Source: Escallonia rubra (lineage: Eukaryota; Streptophyta; Magnoliopsida; Escalloniales; Escalloniaceae). Taken from it: 64,000 nucleotides of DNA. The notes below the pieces were generated by a model. It was not told the origin of the DNA. It saw nothing but the letters and a program-made list of their open reading frames with translations, and did not search any database. Positions 11,240 to 21,833 of this stretch are shown here, piece after piece; the stretch's first letter is position 1, and each line of letters begins with the position of its first letter. The position numbers and the translations under genes were made by a program. The stretch is taken from the NCBI GenBank assembly GCA_033065855.1, contig JAVXUO010002513.1, positions 248,001-312,000 on the forward strand, in the 5' to 3' direction.

Positions 11240-11700
11240 ACATCATTCCGGGGGGCTCCGCTTGTAGTGCTCCGGCACGAGGACCCTCCGTAGCGGGATG
11301 GGCTCGTTACCACAAAGCCATCGCCACCGCGGGATAGGCTCGTTACCACAAAGCTATCGCCGTCTTCATTCCGGGGGGCTTCACTCGTAGTGCTCCGGCA
11401 TGAGGACTCTCCGCAGTGGGATGGGCTCGTTACCACAAAGCCATCGCCGCCGCGGGATAGGCTTGTTACCACAAAGCTATCGCCGTCTTCATTCCAGGGG
11501 TTTTCGCTCGTAGTGCTTCGGCACGAGGACCCTCAGTAGCGGGATGGGCTCGTTACCACAAAGCCATCGCCGCCGCGGGATAGGCTCGTTATCACAAAGC
11601 TATCGCCGTCTTCATTCTGGGGGGCTCCGCTCGTAGTGCTCCGGCACGAGGACCCTCCGCAGGGAGATGAGCTCGTTACCGCAAAGCCATCGCCGCCTAG
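11240..11700. repeat. Tandem array, ~122-bp unit
   Basis: GTGCTCCGGCACGAGGACCC recurs near 11268, 11390, 11511 and 11635. Same unit as the 5395-6200 array in inverse orientation, but with four rather than six copies, so copy number changed after the LTRs separated. Confidence 0.85.
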
Positions 11701-12509
11701 GGTGACTTGCATGACACTAGGCACTGAGCTACGACCATGTCCGCTCATGTTACCGGTGATCGCTGGCGCCCCCAGGACGATGACCCCCGGGTCACTCCGG
11801 GACATGAGCAGGTCTTTGGAGGGCATCACGCCTAGTCCGCCTGACATTTGGCTACAGAGGCAACCCTCACCGCTGTCAGGTTCTCTACGCGTCTCTTGAC
11901 GCACTTTGTGGGATTTAGTAAGGGCTTGGACCGGTGGCTGGGGCAACGGGCTTACTCTGATCATGCCATCGTGTGTGGTCAGTCTTCTCAGACAGGTAGA
12001 GAGATGCTGCGCGGGCAAGGCAACCCAAATTTGGGAACTGACGGTTCGACGGAGAACCGATATTTGTGGACCCCTAGTGACGTGTCACTCCCAGGGGATG
12101 ACACTTGTCAGCTGATGACACATTGATGACACATGCACATTTTTCCTATAAATAGGGGACCTTGGGCCTCATTTAAAGGACTTCTCTCTCATTTGACATT
12201 TTCACTTTCTCTCTAAAAAAACTTGTTCTCTCTGGAATTCTAGAGAGATAAACACATTTAGACTTCTGACATCGGACCCCTGACGCTGCACCCCTGACTT
12301 GGACCCTAGCTTGGATTGTCGACTGCCGGCCCTGTTTATAGACGCCATGCCTGCGCAGCGCTGCCAGCCCTCACAGCTTGTCTGGGGAGCCTTGCTCTCT
12401 GCCCTTACTCCGCCCTCAATGTCTCTCACTTTACATACTTGGAAGCTGACTCGGACTACAACCTTTGTGGCACCTCCACGTATGTACGAACCAATTTTTC
12501 TTGGCATCA

Positions 12510-14177
12510 AGTTGTAGTGTGGTACATTGTTCTTCCTATGTTGGATTATATTTTTAACTTTTTGGTACCGTTTAAAAGTGATTAACATTTTGAAATATAA
12601 CTGATAGACTGAGTTTATATTAGGTTGCAGTTAAGATTAATTTGGGAAAATCATTTCTGTTGCTAATTGAAAAGTTTTCTATGACGTGATTCTAAAACAA
12701 CGTAATTTTGATAAAATTATTAGTGCCATTTTTTGTAATATCACCAAAACATTAATGGTAATTGTTGTGGTGTCACCCTAAAAACTAATCAAAACTATGT
12801 TGTTTCATAGCCAAGACAAAGAAAAAGGTTTTCATGGGATAGCAACACAAATGACTTTTTCAATTGAATTTGACGTACTCAAAAGAAGCCTGTTTACCAT
12901 GAGAGGACAGAGATAATATAGTCCTTTGTCGAGACATTAGTCACTCTAAAGGTTTTAATATATAAGCATAGTGGATCTTTCCCCTTATTGCTAATAGTTT
13001 TGAGTACGATGCTTCTCCATTAACTAAAAAGAGAATATAATAATCAACTTTAAAGAATGATACGTTTTGATTAGGAACAATAGATGTCTTCGAATCTAAC
13101 TTACAAGATAAAAAATACGTATGAGAATACGAAAAACGCTATCTCCACTCCCTTGTACACTATTTCATCCCACTTTGGACGTAAAAAAATATATTTTAAT
13201 GACAAGTATTTAGTTTTTAACGAAAATCGAGAAAGTGGATTACTAGGAGTAGAAAGAAATAGGCTCTTTCAACAAATATTATTTTCGAAAAGTAAGAAAA
13301 TAGAAAGAAAGAAAATACGGTGGTGGGCCTTCAAGAGCAAGTCCAAGCAGTTTCGGGTAAAGTAAAAATGAGCTGTGGGCCATTTTCCATCCACTGTCCG
13401 CAGGGCATATGTCGCAATATTGTTGGATCACTGAAAGAAGGCTGGGCCAAAGCCCTACAAATTCAACATGAACGTGAGGCCGGTTACCTGTTGAACATCA
13501 AAACAGGATTTGTAGGGAAAAAACAAAAGAAAACATAGACAACTAATGCAAGTCCACCATATCGAAGCTCATTATGTCACTTCTATGGTTTGGCATTTGT
13601 GAGCATGGTATTCGGGAACGATTTTGCCTGCCTCAAGGATCGGAGTGGGTACCAGAGGGGAAAGTCTTACCCGCTATCGTACAGCCAACTGGCTTCCGAT
13701 GAACCGAAAAAGTAGAGCTAGCCGTGTCTCCTTTAAACGAGGAGACGTGGACTCTATTCTTGTTTACATATCAAATTTGTTGAGCATCGTAAAGGCCTAA
13801 CTAAACTCATAGCCTCCTTAACAATCTCAAGTCCCTGATTGGACTCTATTCTTCTCATTTTATAACAATCTCACTTAAACCAAAGTCTGAAAATTCTGAA
13901 CCGAAGAGCTGATAATATTCTAAAGGATTAATTATACTCAGGTCTCTGAGATAAGGTGAAATTACAATTAAGTAATATATCGTGACCAACAATCTTGAAA
14001 AAGTACTTACTGTGTCAATCCGTTGTTGATTTGATAGAGAGTGTACTTATTTTGCTGATATCATCAATATATAATTTTAAGATACCAATACAACCTGTAT
14101 ACGGTATATGCATGGTATATACTATAATTTTTTTAAACCCCAATTTTCAAATCAGGGTTTGAAACCCAAATTCCTTA
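12510..14177. other. Unassigned intergenic sequence
   Basis: AT-rich, with no recognisable element ends. A 93-codon plus-strand frame (13084-13365) is Lys/Asn-rich, with no family recognised and no promoter signal. A short GC-richer stretch at 13560-13760 resembles no gene I can name. Confidence 0.45.
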
Positions 14178-14304
14178 GGGCCAGTACGCTTACAAAATTC
14201 TGTTTTCGTTTTTGTAATGATGATGAAAAAGATGCTTTTTTTTACGTACTTTTATCTTTTTTTGTTTTTTTTTTGAGTAAAATATCCAAATAGTAGCAAA
14301 AAAT

Positions 14305-14331
14305 GTGAAAACACCTAAATGGTGTTTTCAC
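14305..14331. repeat. Perfect short hairpin
   Basis: GTGAAAACACC, loop TAAAT, GGTGTTTTCAC: 11-bp perfect arms near the left end of the probable DNA element. It could be a subterminal hairpin of the element; there is no T-tract suggesting a terminator role. Confidence 0.8.
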
Positions 14332-14689
14332 CTTTTTCCACGATCTATATTCTCTTGTCAGATCCTGTCTCCACAATTTTGCCATGCCCCTCCCACTATG
14401 TTGCATCCTAGCTCTCTCTCTCCCCCTCTCTCTCTATCTCTCTCCTGTACTCTTTCTTCACCCACAGACAACACGATCAACTCCCATCCGAAAGGAGATA
14501 TCGCCGGAATCCAGACGAAGGAGATCTCGCCGGAATCCATGATGAGATTGCCGAAGCAGTGACATATGGCCGAAGGAGACCTGTGCCGGAAGCTACGGGG
14601 TTCTGCTCTGATGGGGTTGGCGAAATCGCTGGCCAATCTCGCTGGAATCCATGTTAAAGGTGATGAAAAAAAGAAGGAAAAAGAGAAGA

Positions 14690-14866
14690 AATACCATGAT
14701 ACCGAAGGCGAAGGTCTGAATACCGTTGTTTCATAGGGAGGCGGCAGCGAGCTCAAGGTTGCCAAGGTGGCCGGAGAAGATCTGGGTGAACATGGACATG
14801 ACGTAGTTGAGCAAGTACACCGTTACGGCGGGGGCCGCGAGGCGGAAGAGGAGCTTCAGCTCTATG
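14690..14866 (-). pseudogene. MATE (DETOXIFICATION) transporter gene fragment
   Basis: The minus strand reads [20 protein letters not shown], then [20 protein letters not shown], then after one in-frame stop NNGIQTFAFGIM. This is the first two membrane helices of a plant DTX/MATE efflux protein, which exports metabolites or toxins against H+. Only about 60 of the usual ~480-500 residues are present. Both sides carry copies of an unrelated repeat (CTCGCCGGAATCCATGRYGA, near 14510-14550 and 14940-15000), so the piece looks captured by a mobile element and not the relic of a local gene. Confidence 0.75.
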
Positions 14867-15689
14867 CACGTCGGTGTTGGACAGGCGCCGCAAGAAGGGC
14901 ACGTCGGTTCTGCTCTGATCGAGATTGCCAAAGCAATCTCGCCGGAATCCATGGCGAGATTGCCAAAGCAGTGACAGATGGCCGAGATCTCGCCGGAATC
15001 CACGACGAACACTTTCATCTTATTCTCTTCTTTAACATGAGGATGAAGACGTTCAGTCGAATTAGGTCAGCCGAATTAAGGAGAGATGGCAGGTGTAAGA
15101 ATGGTGGAGAAGATGGACGGGTGAGGGAGGGTGTCGATTTTGAAGTAAGGAAAAAAACGGAAAAAAATGACCATAACAGTAGTGAAAGCGGAAATAAAAA
15201 TATAAACGTACGAAAACAACCTGAAAAAAGAGGTTTAAAAAAGTGATGAAAATAATAAAAGTACTGTTCCCAACCTATTCTGGTCGTACCCAAAGGCCCA
15301 CTGTGGTCCCATTTTGCATGACACGTCCGCACAAGCAACAGTCATTTTCAACGCTCACAACCGGTCAAAGCATGCACGCTCAAGTCACGTGCACTTCTCA
15401 CTTTCGTCATGTTACTTCGTCACTAAGAAGCTCATTTTCGCACGAAGCCTTATCACGCTTCGACCGTCGCACTTCGCCCGTCGATGCGCCATGGCACTTG
15501 CCCAAGGAGGTTGGCCTTGGCCTCCCCCTTGGGGTCGGCCTCGGCCTTGGCCTTCCCCTTGGGGTCGGCCTCGGCCTCGCCATTGGGGTCGGCCTCGGCC
15601 TCCCCATGAGGTTGGCCTTGACCTTCCCCGAAGGGTTGGCCTCTGGCCTCCATCCTTAGCACATTCACTTCTCTCCAAGGGACCGGACA

Positions 15690-15825
15690 CAACTCCGCGA
15701 CCCCCGTCGCCCGGACACAACTCCGCGACCCCGTCGCCCGGACACAACTCCGCGACCCCCGTCGCCCGGACACAACTCCGCGACCCCGTCGCCCAAACAC
15801 AACTCCGCGACCCCCGTCGCCGGCG
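15690..15825. repeat. Tandem array, ~27-bp unit, in the solo LTR
   Basis: Five units of CGCCCGGACACAACTCCGCG with small length changes. Open frames through it on either strand (for example the 285-codon frame 15314-16171) are repeat translations without gene character. Confidence 0.85.
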
Positions 15826-16149
15826 TCCGGGCGTCGCACTTCAACACTTCGTCGCGTCGCTGATACAGCCGTGCCCCCAGGCTCTCTGTCACACTACCGT
15901 GCCCCCGGCACCATACGCACTCTGTCGCGCCCATGCGCCACCATTGACACAAACGTGCCCCCGGCACCTTACGTACTCCGTCGCGCCCATGCGCCGCGCC
16001 ATTGACACAGACGTGCCCCGGCACCTTACTCACTTCATCGCGCCCATGCATCACAATCATGTCATCATGCCCCCGGGCACCACACTCATTCATCACACCA
16101 TGCGCACCTTGCCTTGGTCATGGAACATACTTCGACCCACTCTCCGGAG

Positions 16150-16850
16150 TGTACATCATCCGCGGGGATAGGCGACTCCTCCGGGACACTATCTCCTCCA
16201 GGGAGCTCTTCAACTCCCCTTTCGCCAGGTAGACGGCTCCTCCGGGATGCTACCTCGGCCAGTCGGGTAGACGGCTCCTCCGGGATGCTACCTTGACTCG
16301 CTCCGAGTGCTCTGGCATAAGGACTCACCCGCGGGGATAGGCGACTCCTCCGGGACACTATCTCTGCCAGGGAGCTCTTCAACTCCCCTTCCGCCAGGTA
16401 GACGGCTCCTCCGGGATGCTACCTCGGCCAGTCGGGTAGACGGCTCCTCCGGGATGCTACCTTGACTCGCTCCGAGTGCTCCGGCACAAGGACTCACCCG
16501 CGGGGATAGGCGACTCCTCCGGGACACTATCTCTGCCAGGGAGCTCTTCAACTCCCCTTCCGCCAGGTAGACGGCTCCTCCGGGATGCTACCTCGTCCAG
16601 TCGGGTAGACGGCTCCTCCGGGATGCTACCTTGACATGCTCCGAGTGCTCCGGCACAAGGACTCACCCGCAGGGATAGGCGACTCCTCCGGGACACTATC
16701 TCTACCAGGGAGCTCCAAGTGCTCCGGCACGAAGACTCCCCTTCTGCCAGGTAGACGGCTCCTCCGGGATGCTACCTTGGCCGGCCAGGTAGACGGCTCC
16801 TCCGGGATGCTACCTCGGCCTGCGGAATAGGCGACTCCTCCGGGACACTA
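16150..16850. repeat. Tandem array, ~168-bp unit, in the solo LTR
   Basis: GATAGGCGACTCCTCCGGGA recurs near 16167, 16337, 16505 and 16674, each followed by two AGACGGCTCCTCCGGGATGC subrepeats. About four full units and a degenerate fifth. The array replaces the ~122-bp array found in the other two LTRs of the family. Confidence 0.85.
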
Positions 16851-17678
16851 TCTTCGTCAGGGTGCCTGCGTGACTGGCCTACGTGCTCCGGCACTGGGGG
16901 CTTGCGTCGGCACCTCTAGGGACTATGACCCTCGGGTCACTCCGAGACGGGAGCAGGTCTTTAGAGGGCATCGCGCCTAGTTCACCTGGCAGTTGGGCGT
17001 CGGGTCTTCCCCACCGCTGCCAGGCCTGTCAAGGGCTTGGATTGGAGGCTAGATCAAGGGGGTTCTCTGGCCACACCGACGTTGTGGGAGCCAGTCTTTC
17101 CAGACAGACAGAGCGACGCTGTGCGGGGCAGGCCGGTTGAATATGCGATCCGACAGTCCATGGAGCACCGGCACCCGTGGACCCCCCGGTGACGTGTCAC
17201 TCCCGGGGAGCGCCACGTGTCGGTTTATGACATCATCATCTCAATCTCTATAAATAGAGGTCTTGAGAATTCATTTGGATGGTTGGACATTTTCAGGACT
17301 TCTTCACACTCTCACATTTTCACTTTTCACTCTAGAATTCTAGAGAGAGAAACATACAGGACCTTGACTCTGGACCTAAGCATCGGACTGTGACTGTCAT
17401 CGTGTATTCATCCCGCGCCATCGCCCTCGCAGCACTGCCACCCTCAGGCTCTGTCTGGGAAGCCCTTGGTCTCTGCCCTTGTTCCACCCTTGCTTTGTCT
17501 CACATCAACATACTGGGAAGCTGACGCGGACTGCAGCCTTTGGGGCACCTCCACGTAGGTACGAACCCACTTTCCTTGGCATCAAGTACACAATCATATT
17601 TTGTGATTGGATACAAAAATATTAAAAACGAAAATACAATTCAAATACACAAAATAAAAACGATAAACGTACAGCCCC

Positions 17679-18555
17679 TAGTTTTTAAACCCTAATTTCT
17701 AATTTCCCTCTCCTCTCTCTTTCTTTCCTTCTTTTCCCTCTTCTTTCTTCCCAATGGTGCTCCATCGCCACACACTTACAGCCGCACCACACACACCCAC
17801 CGCTAGTTAATGGTTGATGCGGTGGTGGGACGATGGTGGTGGTTGCAGATCTATGGGCGGTGTGAATGGGGATGTGATGTGGGGGTTGCAGCGAGGATTT
17901 AGACAGCAACGACGTGATGTGGGGCTGCCGTGCAGAGGTGGCGGCAATAGCAGCGTGATGCGGGGCTAAAGTTTGGTGGTGGGGCTACCGTGCGAAGGTG
18001 CCGGTGGCAATTATTCGGGTATGCATTTGTTTCTTTTGGATCGATCTGGGGTGTAACATAAGGGCTGGATGGCAGCGTTGATGGGAGTTGGATGATGGTT
18101 AAGGGTGGTTGGTGGTGCCATTGGTCGTGGTGGATATTGTGGTGGTGTGTGGTGGTTAGTGGTATTGGGTGGTGCAGCCGTGGTGGTGCCATGGGCCAGT
18201 GGAGGTAGCGGTCTTAGACGGCGGCCGTGGTGGCTGCTTCTCAAAGAGAAAGAGGAGAAATAAAGGACATCTCAAGTCATTACCTTCCAAGTTATGGCAA
18301 AATAGTCATTTTTCTTCAAAAACCCTTATGCATTTTATGGTTAATGAACATAAGTGCTATTTGTCCAAACTTATAAACATTTGTACAATTTTATTCTAAT
18401 TAATCTCCGGACCTAGGTGTAGTTAATTCTATTATGAAACCAAATTTGAGACATTTAAGGTGAAAGAGAGTGACGGGTCTTTGAACTACCACGTGGCCCC
18501 TTACAACTCCATGGCCCTAAAGCTAGCACAGACACCGTTAATCATTTCCAACGTT
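17679..18555. other. Upstream region of the first peroxidase gene, with GGT-rich low complexity
   Basis: The stretch 17820-18240 is rich in GGTGG and has two related ~60-base blocks (around 17900 and 17955); frames here are low-complexity and not credited. From 18400 the sequence becomes AT-rich and leads into the peroxidase promoter. Confidence 0.5.
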
Positions 18556-18562
18556 AGCTGGC

Positions 18563-18570
18563 TACAAATA
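18563..18570 (+). promoter_or_regulatory. Likely TATA element of the first peroxidase gene
   Basis: TACAAATA about 65 bases before the start codon at 18632, at the position where the two sister genes have TATAAATA, although further from the ATG. The leader between them contains AACAACAACAAG, a common plant 5' UTR feature. Confidence 0.45.
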
Positions 18571-18631
18571 GCCCCAATGTTCTGCTCATAAGCTTTGAAC
18601 AACAACAAGAAGGAAACAAAAACCATTAACC

Positions 18632-21479
18632 ATGGCTACTTCTGCTGTTTCTTTCAACTCCAATTTTTACTTGATCAAATTTTCTCTCTTACTAGTAACT
18701 TCTCATTTCTGTGTTACGGAGGCTCAAAGCTCTGTTCCAATAGTGAAGGGACTCTCCTGGTCCTTCTATGACTCTAGCTGTCCAAAGTTGGAGTCCATTG
18801 TCAGAAAACAGCTCCAAAAGGTGTTCAAGAAAGATATTGGCCAAGCTGCTGGCTTGCTACGCCTGCATTTCCATGACTGCTTTGTCAAGGTACACTGTAT
18901 AACATCCCCATGGTTAGTTGGTTAGTACTCTCGGGCTTTTGGCTTTGGCCCTTTGGAAGCGATCATACATTCTTTCTGTTACGTCTTTTTAAAAGAGACC
19001 TTAATTTCTTTTCTGATGCGTCTATGAGTGAGTACTTGGTTTTAAACAGATCAGAGTTATAACTTCTAGGCTAATCTCGAGGGAGGTAAAGGCGCCTCCA
19101 AGTGAAGGAAAACTAGGGCTATACACTACTGGGCCGCTCTCGCTTGTAAATGTAAATCATAACCAGTAAATGTTCCATTCCACTGAAGAAATCATGCACC
19201 ATATTATCTTTTACTTTTTAAAACGAAAAAAATTCTCCATGAAACTTTTACTTTTTTCGAATAAAGGTCTCCATAAAGGTCCTTGTGCATGTCTGATAGT
19301 TTTTTGACCCAATGTTGCACGGTTCTTCTCAATCATTATTGGTTCCTCCCCTTTTACTTTTTTCAAGAGGAAAAGTGAGAGAAAGAGAGGGAAGTGAAAG
19401 TTAAAGAAAAAGGAACTTTTGAAAAAATATTTCAGGATTCCACCTTTTGAAAAAGTTAGAATCCTATACTTCGTTCTTCCATAATTTTTATAAGGAAGTG
19501 ACAGACCCAGCTGTATGATAAGTTGAACAAGGTAGGTTCATTTCTGCAAATTATGAACATGGGCCCAGGTACTGATGAGTCATTTGTCCCACAAATTATG
19601 AACATGAGTCGGAAATTCATCAATAAGGCATTTCGTTATTGTTGAACGACAGAACGGAAGCATTTAATAGCAATGCATTCTAAAGAATTAATTATAATTG
19701 CGTGTGCACCCCATGCTATGATGCAGGGATGTGAAGGTTCAGTGCTGCTAGATGGATCCTCAAGTGGGCCGAGTGAGCAGGACGCGCCTCCGAACCTGAC
19801 TTTGAGGCCAGAGGCGTTCAAGATCATCGATGACCTCCGGAGGCGCGTCCATAAGCAATGTGGCAGGGTTGTCTCCTGTTCCGATATCACCGCCCTTGCT
19901 GCCCGCGATGCTGTTTTCTTGGTAATTTTCTCAACTTTTTTACACCACTAGTGTCGTCCGTGTTTATCCAACACAATTATTTGGCATCAGTGACATGGTA
20001 GTATTGCGATTGTTACGTCGAAATCTTTTAATTTCCTTTAAATACGGAGTCATGGCCAAATACTGATCATCGCTTCAGGTTTGTTAAACTCAAATTTAAC
20101 CCTAGGCCATTGTGTTTGCAATGCCTTATCAGGTGAGGTGGTAAGAGTTTATATGAATCCTTCATTAGTGTACATAAATAAATTGGGTGTGGATATGACT
20201 GTCTTTTATTTTACCCTCCCCATAAATGATCTTGCCTTCCTTAAACCTTAAATGAGACTAGAAAAAGTTTGCAAAATGGATGAGGGAAGCCGCTCTCTGC
20301 AAGTGGAGCTCTATGGTGTGCCCCGGTATATTAACTGCATGGTTGGCTTTGCCTGTCATCATTAATGCGCATCCATACAAGTCTTGGTCTTTCTTTCTTT
20401 CTTTCTTTATTTGACTTTTGTTGTATCTCCTTTAGCTATGCATATGATGTATTATTTGTGATTGGATAGTGATGGCTTGCGCTTCAATTAGCCCCTGGGC
20501 CGGACCAGCCTTACCTTTTGTTTGGTTGTAGCTTTCAAACCATGTACCAACGGGGAACTCCGAACTCCTTAATTCACGAATTGAGCCTGACCAACCTATT
20601 TCAGTTCACATGGGACAATTCTATTGCACTAGCTAGTGCAAAGTTGGATTCTCGGATCATGTGGCTAAGTGTTCTTCAGCATTCCTTAGATTAGTGTGTA
20701 ATTATCGCATAAATTGAGAAGTGAAACGGCCAGAGAGAAAGTTCAAAACTAAGCATTACTTGTTCAGTTCATCACATTTGAGTGGTGTTCAGGTTTCATG
20801 CAATTAAGCAATGGTAGTGGGCATACTAACAAATGGTTTATTTGCTTTGTTTTCAATGCAGTCGGGTGGGCCTGACTATGATGTCCCTTTGGGAAGAAGG
20901 GATGCACTCGACTTTGCCTCGAGAAATGCCACACTAGCCAACCTTCCTGCACCAACAAGCAACACGAGTGCCCTCCTCACCTCTCTTGCCACCAAAAACC
21001 TCGACGCCACTGACGTTGTTGCCCTCTCGGGCGGCCACACCATTGGCGTTGGCCACTGTGATTCCTTCACGGGTCGCCTCTACCCAACCCAAGGCTCGAC
21101 CATGGACAAGACCTTTGCCACCAACCTCAAAGTCGTTTGCCCCACGGCAACCACCAACGCCACCACTGTCTTGGACATTCGATCTCCTAATGTTTTCGAC
21201 AACAAGTATTACGTTGACCTCATGAACAGGCAAGGACTTTTTACGTCAGACCAAGACTTGTATACTGACCGCAGGACCCGCGGCATTGTGACGAGTTTTG
21301 CAGTCAATCAAACGCTGTTCTTTGAGAAATTTGTTGATGCGATGATGAAGATGGGGCAGCTGAATGTGTTGACGGGCACTCAAGGGGAAATCCGTGCAAA
21401 CTGCTCAGTGAGGAACTCAAATGGTGCGTTCCTAGCGTCTGATGTGAATGAGCCAGAGGAGAAATGGTCACAATTTTGA
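18632..21479 (+). CDS. Class III peroxidase, Peroxidase-12-like, copy 1 (three exons)
   Basis: Exons 18632-18889, 19727-19921 and 20862-21479, all with GT-AG introns in phase 0, give 356 residues. A signal peptide (hydrophobic 12-30) leads into the secreted haem peroxidase fold. [10 protein letters not shown] carries the distal Arg77, Phe80 and His81, and SGGHTIGVGHC carries the proximal haem ligand His210. The usual eight cysteines and several NxS/T glycosylation sites are visible. Family role: H2O2-dependent oxidation of phenolics and monolignols in the cell wall. Odd: the GCDGS motif is GCEGS (Glu89 in place of the usual calcium-binding Asp). The C-terminal tail is short and acidic. Upstream head of a tandem family with copies at 23420 and 60224, and the most divergent of the three. 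AATAAA lies at 21541. Confidence 0.92.
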
Positions 21480-21540
21480 AGGTGGCTTTGGCTGTACTAA
21501 TGTGATCTACATGATCTTTTCTCAGAATAGCTCTTGATGA

Positions 21541-21546
21541 AATAAA
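21541..21546 (+). terminator. Polyadenylation signal of peroxidase copy 1
   Basis: AATAAA 62 bases after the stop codon at 21479. Confidence 0.6.
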
Positions 21547-21805
21547 GGACTTGCTATAATGTTGCTAAATAAACCCTTTGGTTCGTTTAGACAACTGAGT
21601 TTGGCTCTATTGTTTAAGTGCCTCCTGGAATTTGACACTTCTGATATGTTACATGGATCCTATATAGTTTCACGTGCGAGTTTGTATCTATGCAGTAACT
21701 TCATCTAATATTTTAGGTCCAAAGACACAAAAGGTGGAAGTCTGTTCGCTTTGTGTATCTTATGTTCAAGTGGCCAGCTCCATGGACAAAAGCAAGTGAA
21801 CCAGG

Positions 21806-21833
21806 CCCTAAACCCCTAAACCCGAAACCCTAA
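21806..21833. repeat. Degenerate telomere-type (CCCTAAA) repeat
   Basis: CCCTAAACCCCTAAACCCGA followed by AACCCTAA. The corresponding place in the other duplication copy (50587-50622) has a longer degenerate version. It could be an old interstitial telomere seed or a group of telo-box (AAACCCTAA) regulatory motifs. Confidence 0.6.

Larger units (their letters stand above)
4578..12509. mobile_element. Inverted pair of Ty3/gypsy-like LTR element 3' ends with antisense PMD genes (fossil, large palindrome)
   Basis: Two LTRs of one family lie at the outer ends in opposite orientation (4578-6664 minus, 10565-12509 plus), both beginning TGTTCCC and ending GGCATCA in their own sense. Inside each LTR the homology continues inward through a G-rich PPT-like tract (AGGGGGCTTA) and into a PMD gene transcribed away from the LTR, as far as about 7117 on the left and 9277 on the right. 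The block therefore reads as the 3' halves of two elements joined head to head. An antisense extra gene before the 3' LTR is known in Tat-lineage Ty3/gypsy elements. No gag or pol is present and no matching target duplication was found at 4573-4577 and 12510-12514. The element is broken and incomplete; by eye it is of middle age, older than the nearby solo LTR insertion is neat. Confidence 0.7.
10565..12509 (+). repeat. Gypsy-family LTR, plus orientation
   Basis: Starts TGTTCCCAACC at 10565 and ends TTGGCATCA at 12509. Contains a TATAAATA box at 12147-12154 that points right, out of the block. Contains two arrays: a ~30-bp unit built on GGTCGGCCACCTCCTTAAAG (about 10740-10950), and a ~122-bp unit (about 11240-11700, four copies) that is the reverse-strand partner of the 5395-6200 array. 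Its partner LTRs are at 4578-6664 (minus) and 15265-17584 (plus). Confidence 0.75.
15265..17584 (+). mobile_element. Solo LTR of the gypsy-like family (fossil)
   Basis: Begins TGTTCCCAACC and ends TTGGCATCA, flanked exactly by the 5-bp duplication AGTAC (15260-15264 and 17585-17589), so both ends are fixed: 2320 bp. TATAAATA at 17249-17256 is the LTR promoter, and the 3' ~430 bases match the two LTRs at 4.6-12.5 kb. The middle is different: two tandem arrays unlike those of the sister LTRs. No internal element sequence remains, as expected after recombination between the two LTRs. It sits inside the older probable DNA element. Confidence 0.9.
14178..17678. mobile_element. Probable non-autonomous DNA transposon carrying a MATE-gene fragment, interrupted by a solo LTR
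   Basis: The left end reads GGGCCAGTACGCTTA (from 14178) and the right end, reversed, GGGGCTGTACGTTTA (from 17678). Both are followed inside by a TTTTCGTTTTT-rich subterminal stretch, so the two ends are imperfect terminal inverted repeats. A TA (or TTA/CTA) borders each end. Without the solo LTR the element would be about 1.2 kb. It holds a captured MATE fragment between direct repeats. The family (Harbinger-like or Mutator-like) is not decided, because no longer target duplication is visible. This is an inference from weak ends. Confidence 0.4.

Noticed and set aside
4578-12509. Single DNA transposon with ~2.5-kb terminal inverted repeats
   Set aside because: The arms end in LTRs (TG...CA, TATA box, PPT-like tract) whose independent solo copy has a 5-bp duplication; no DNA-transposon target duplication fits the outer ends.
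15314-16171. 285-codon plus-strand frame
   Set aside because: It runs across Pro/Arg-rich translation of GC-rich LTR sequence and the 27-bp array; no start context, no family.
16100-16850. Array with regular spacing that could suggest a CRISPR
   Set aside because: Units are ~168 bp without unique spacers, inside an LTR of a plant retrotransposon.
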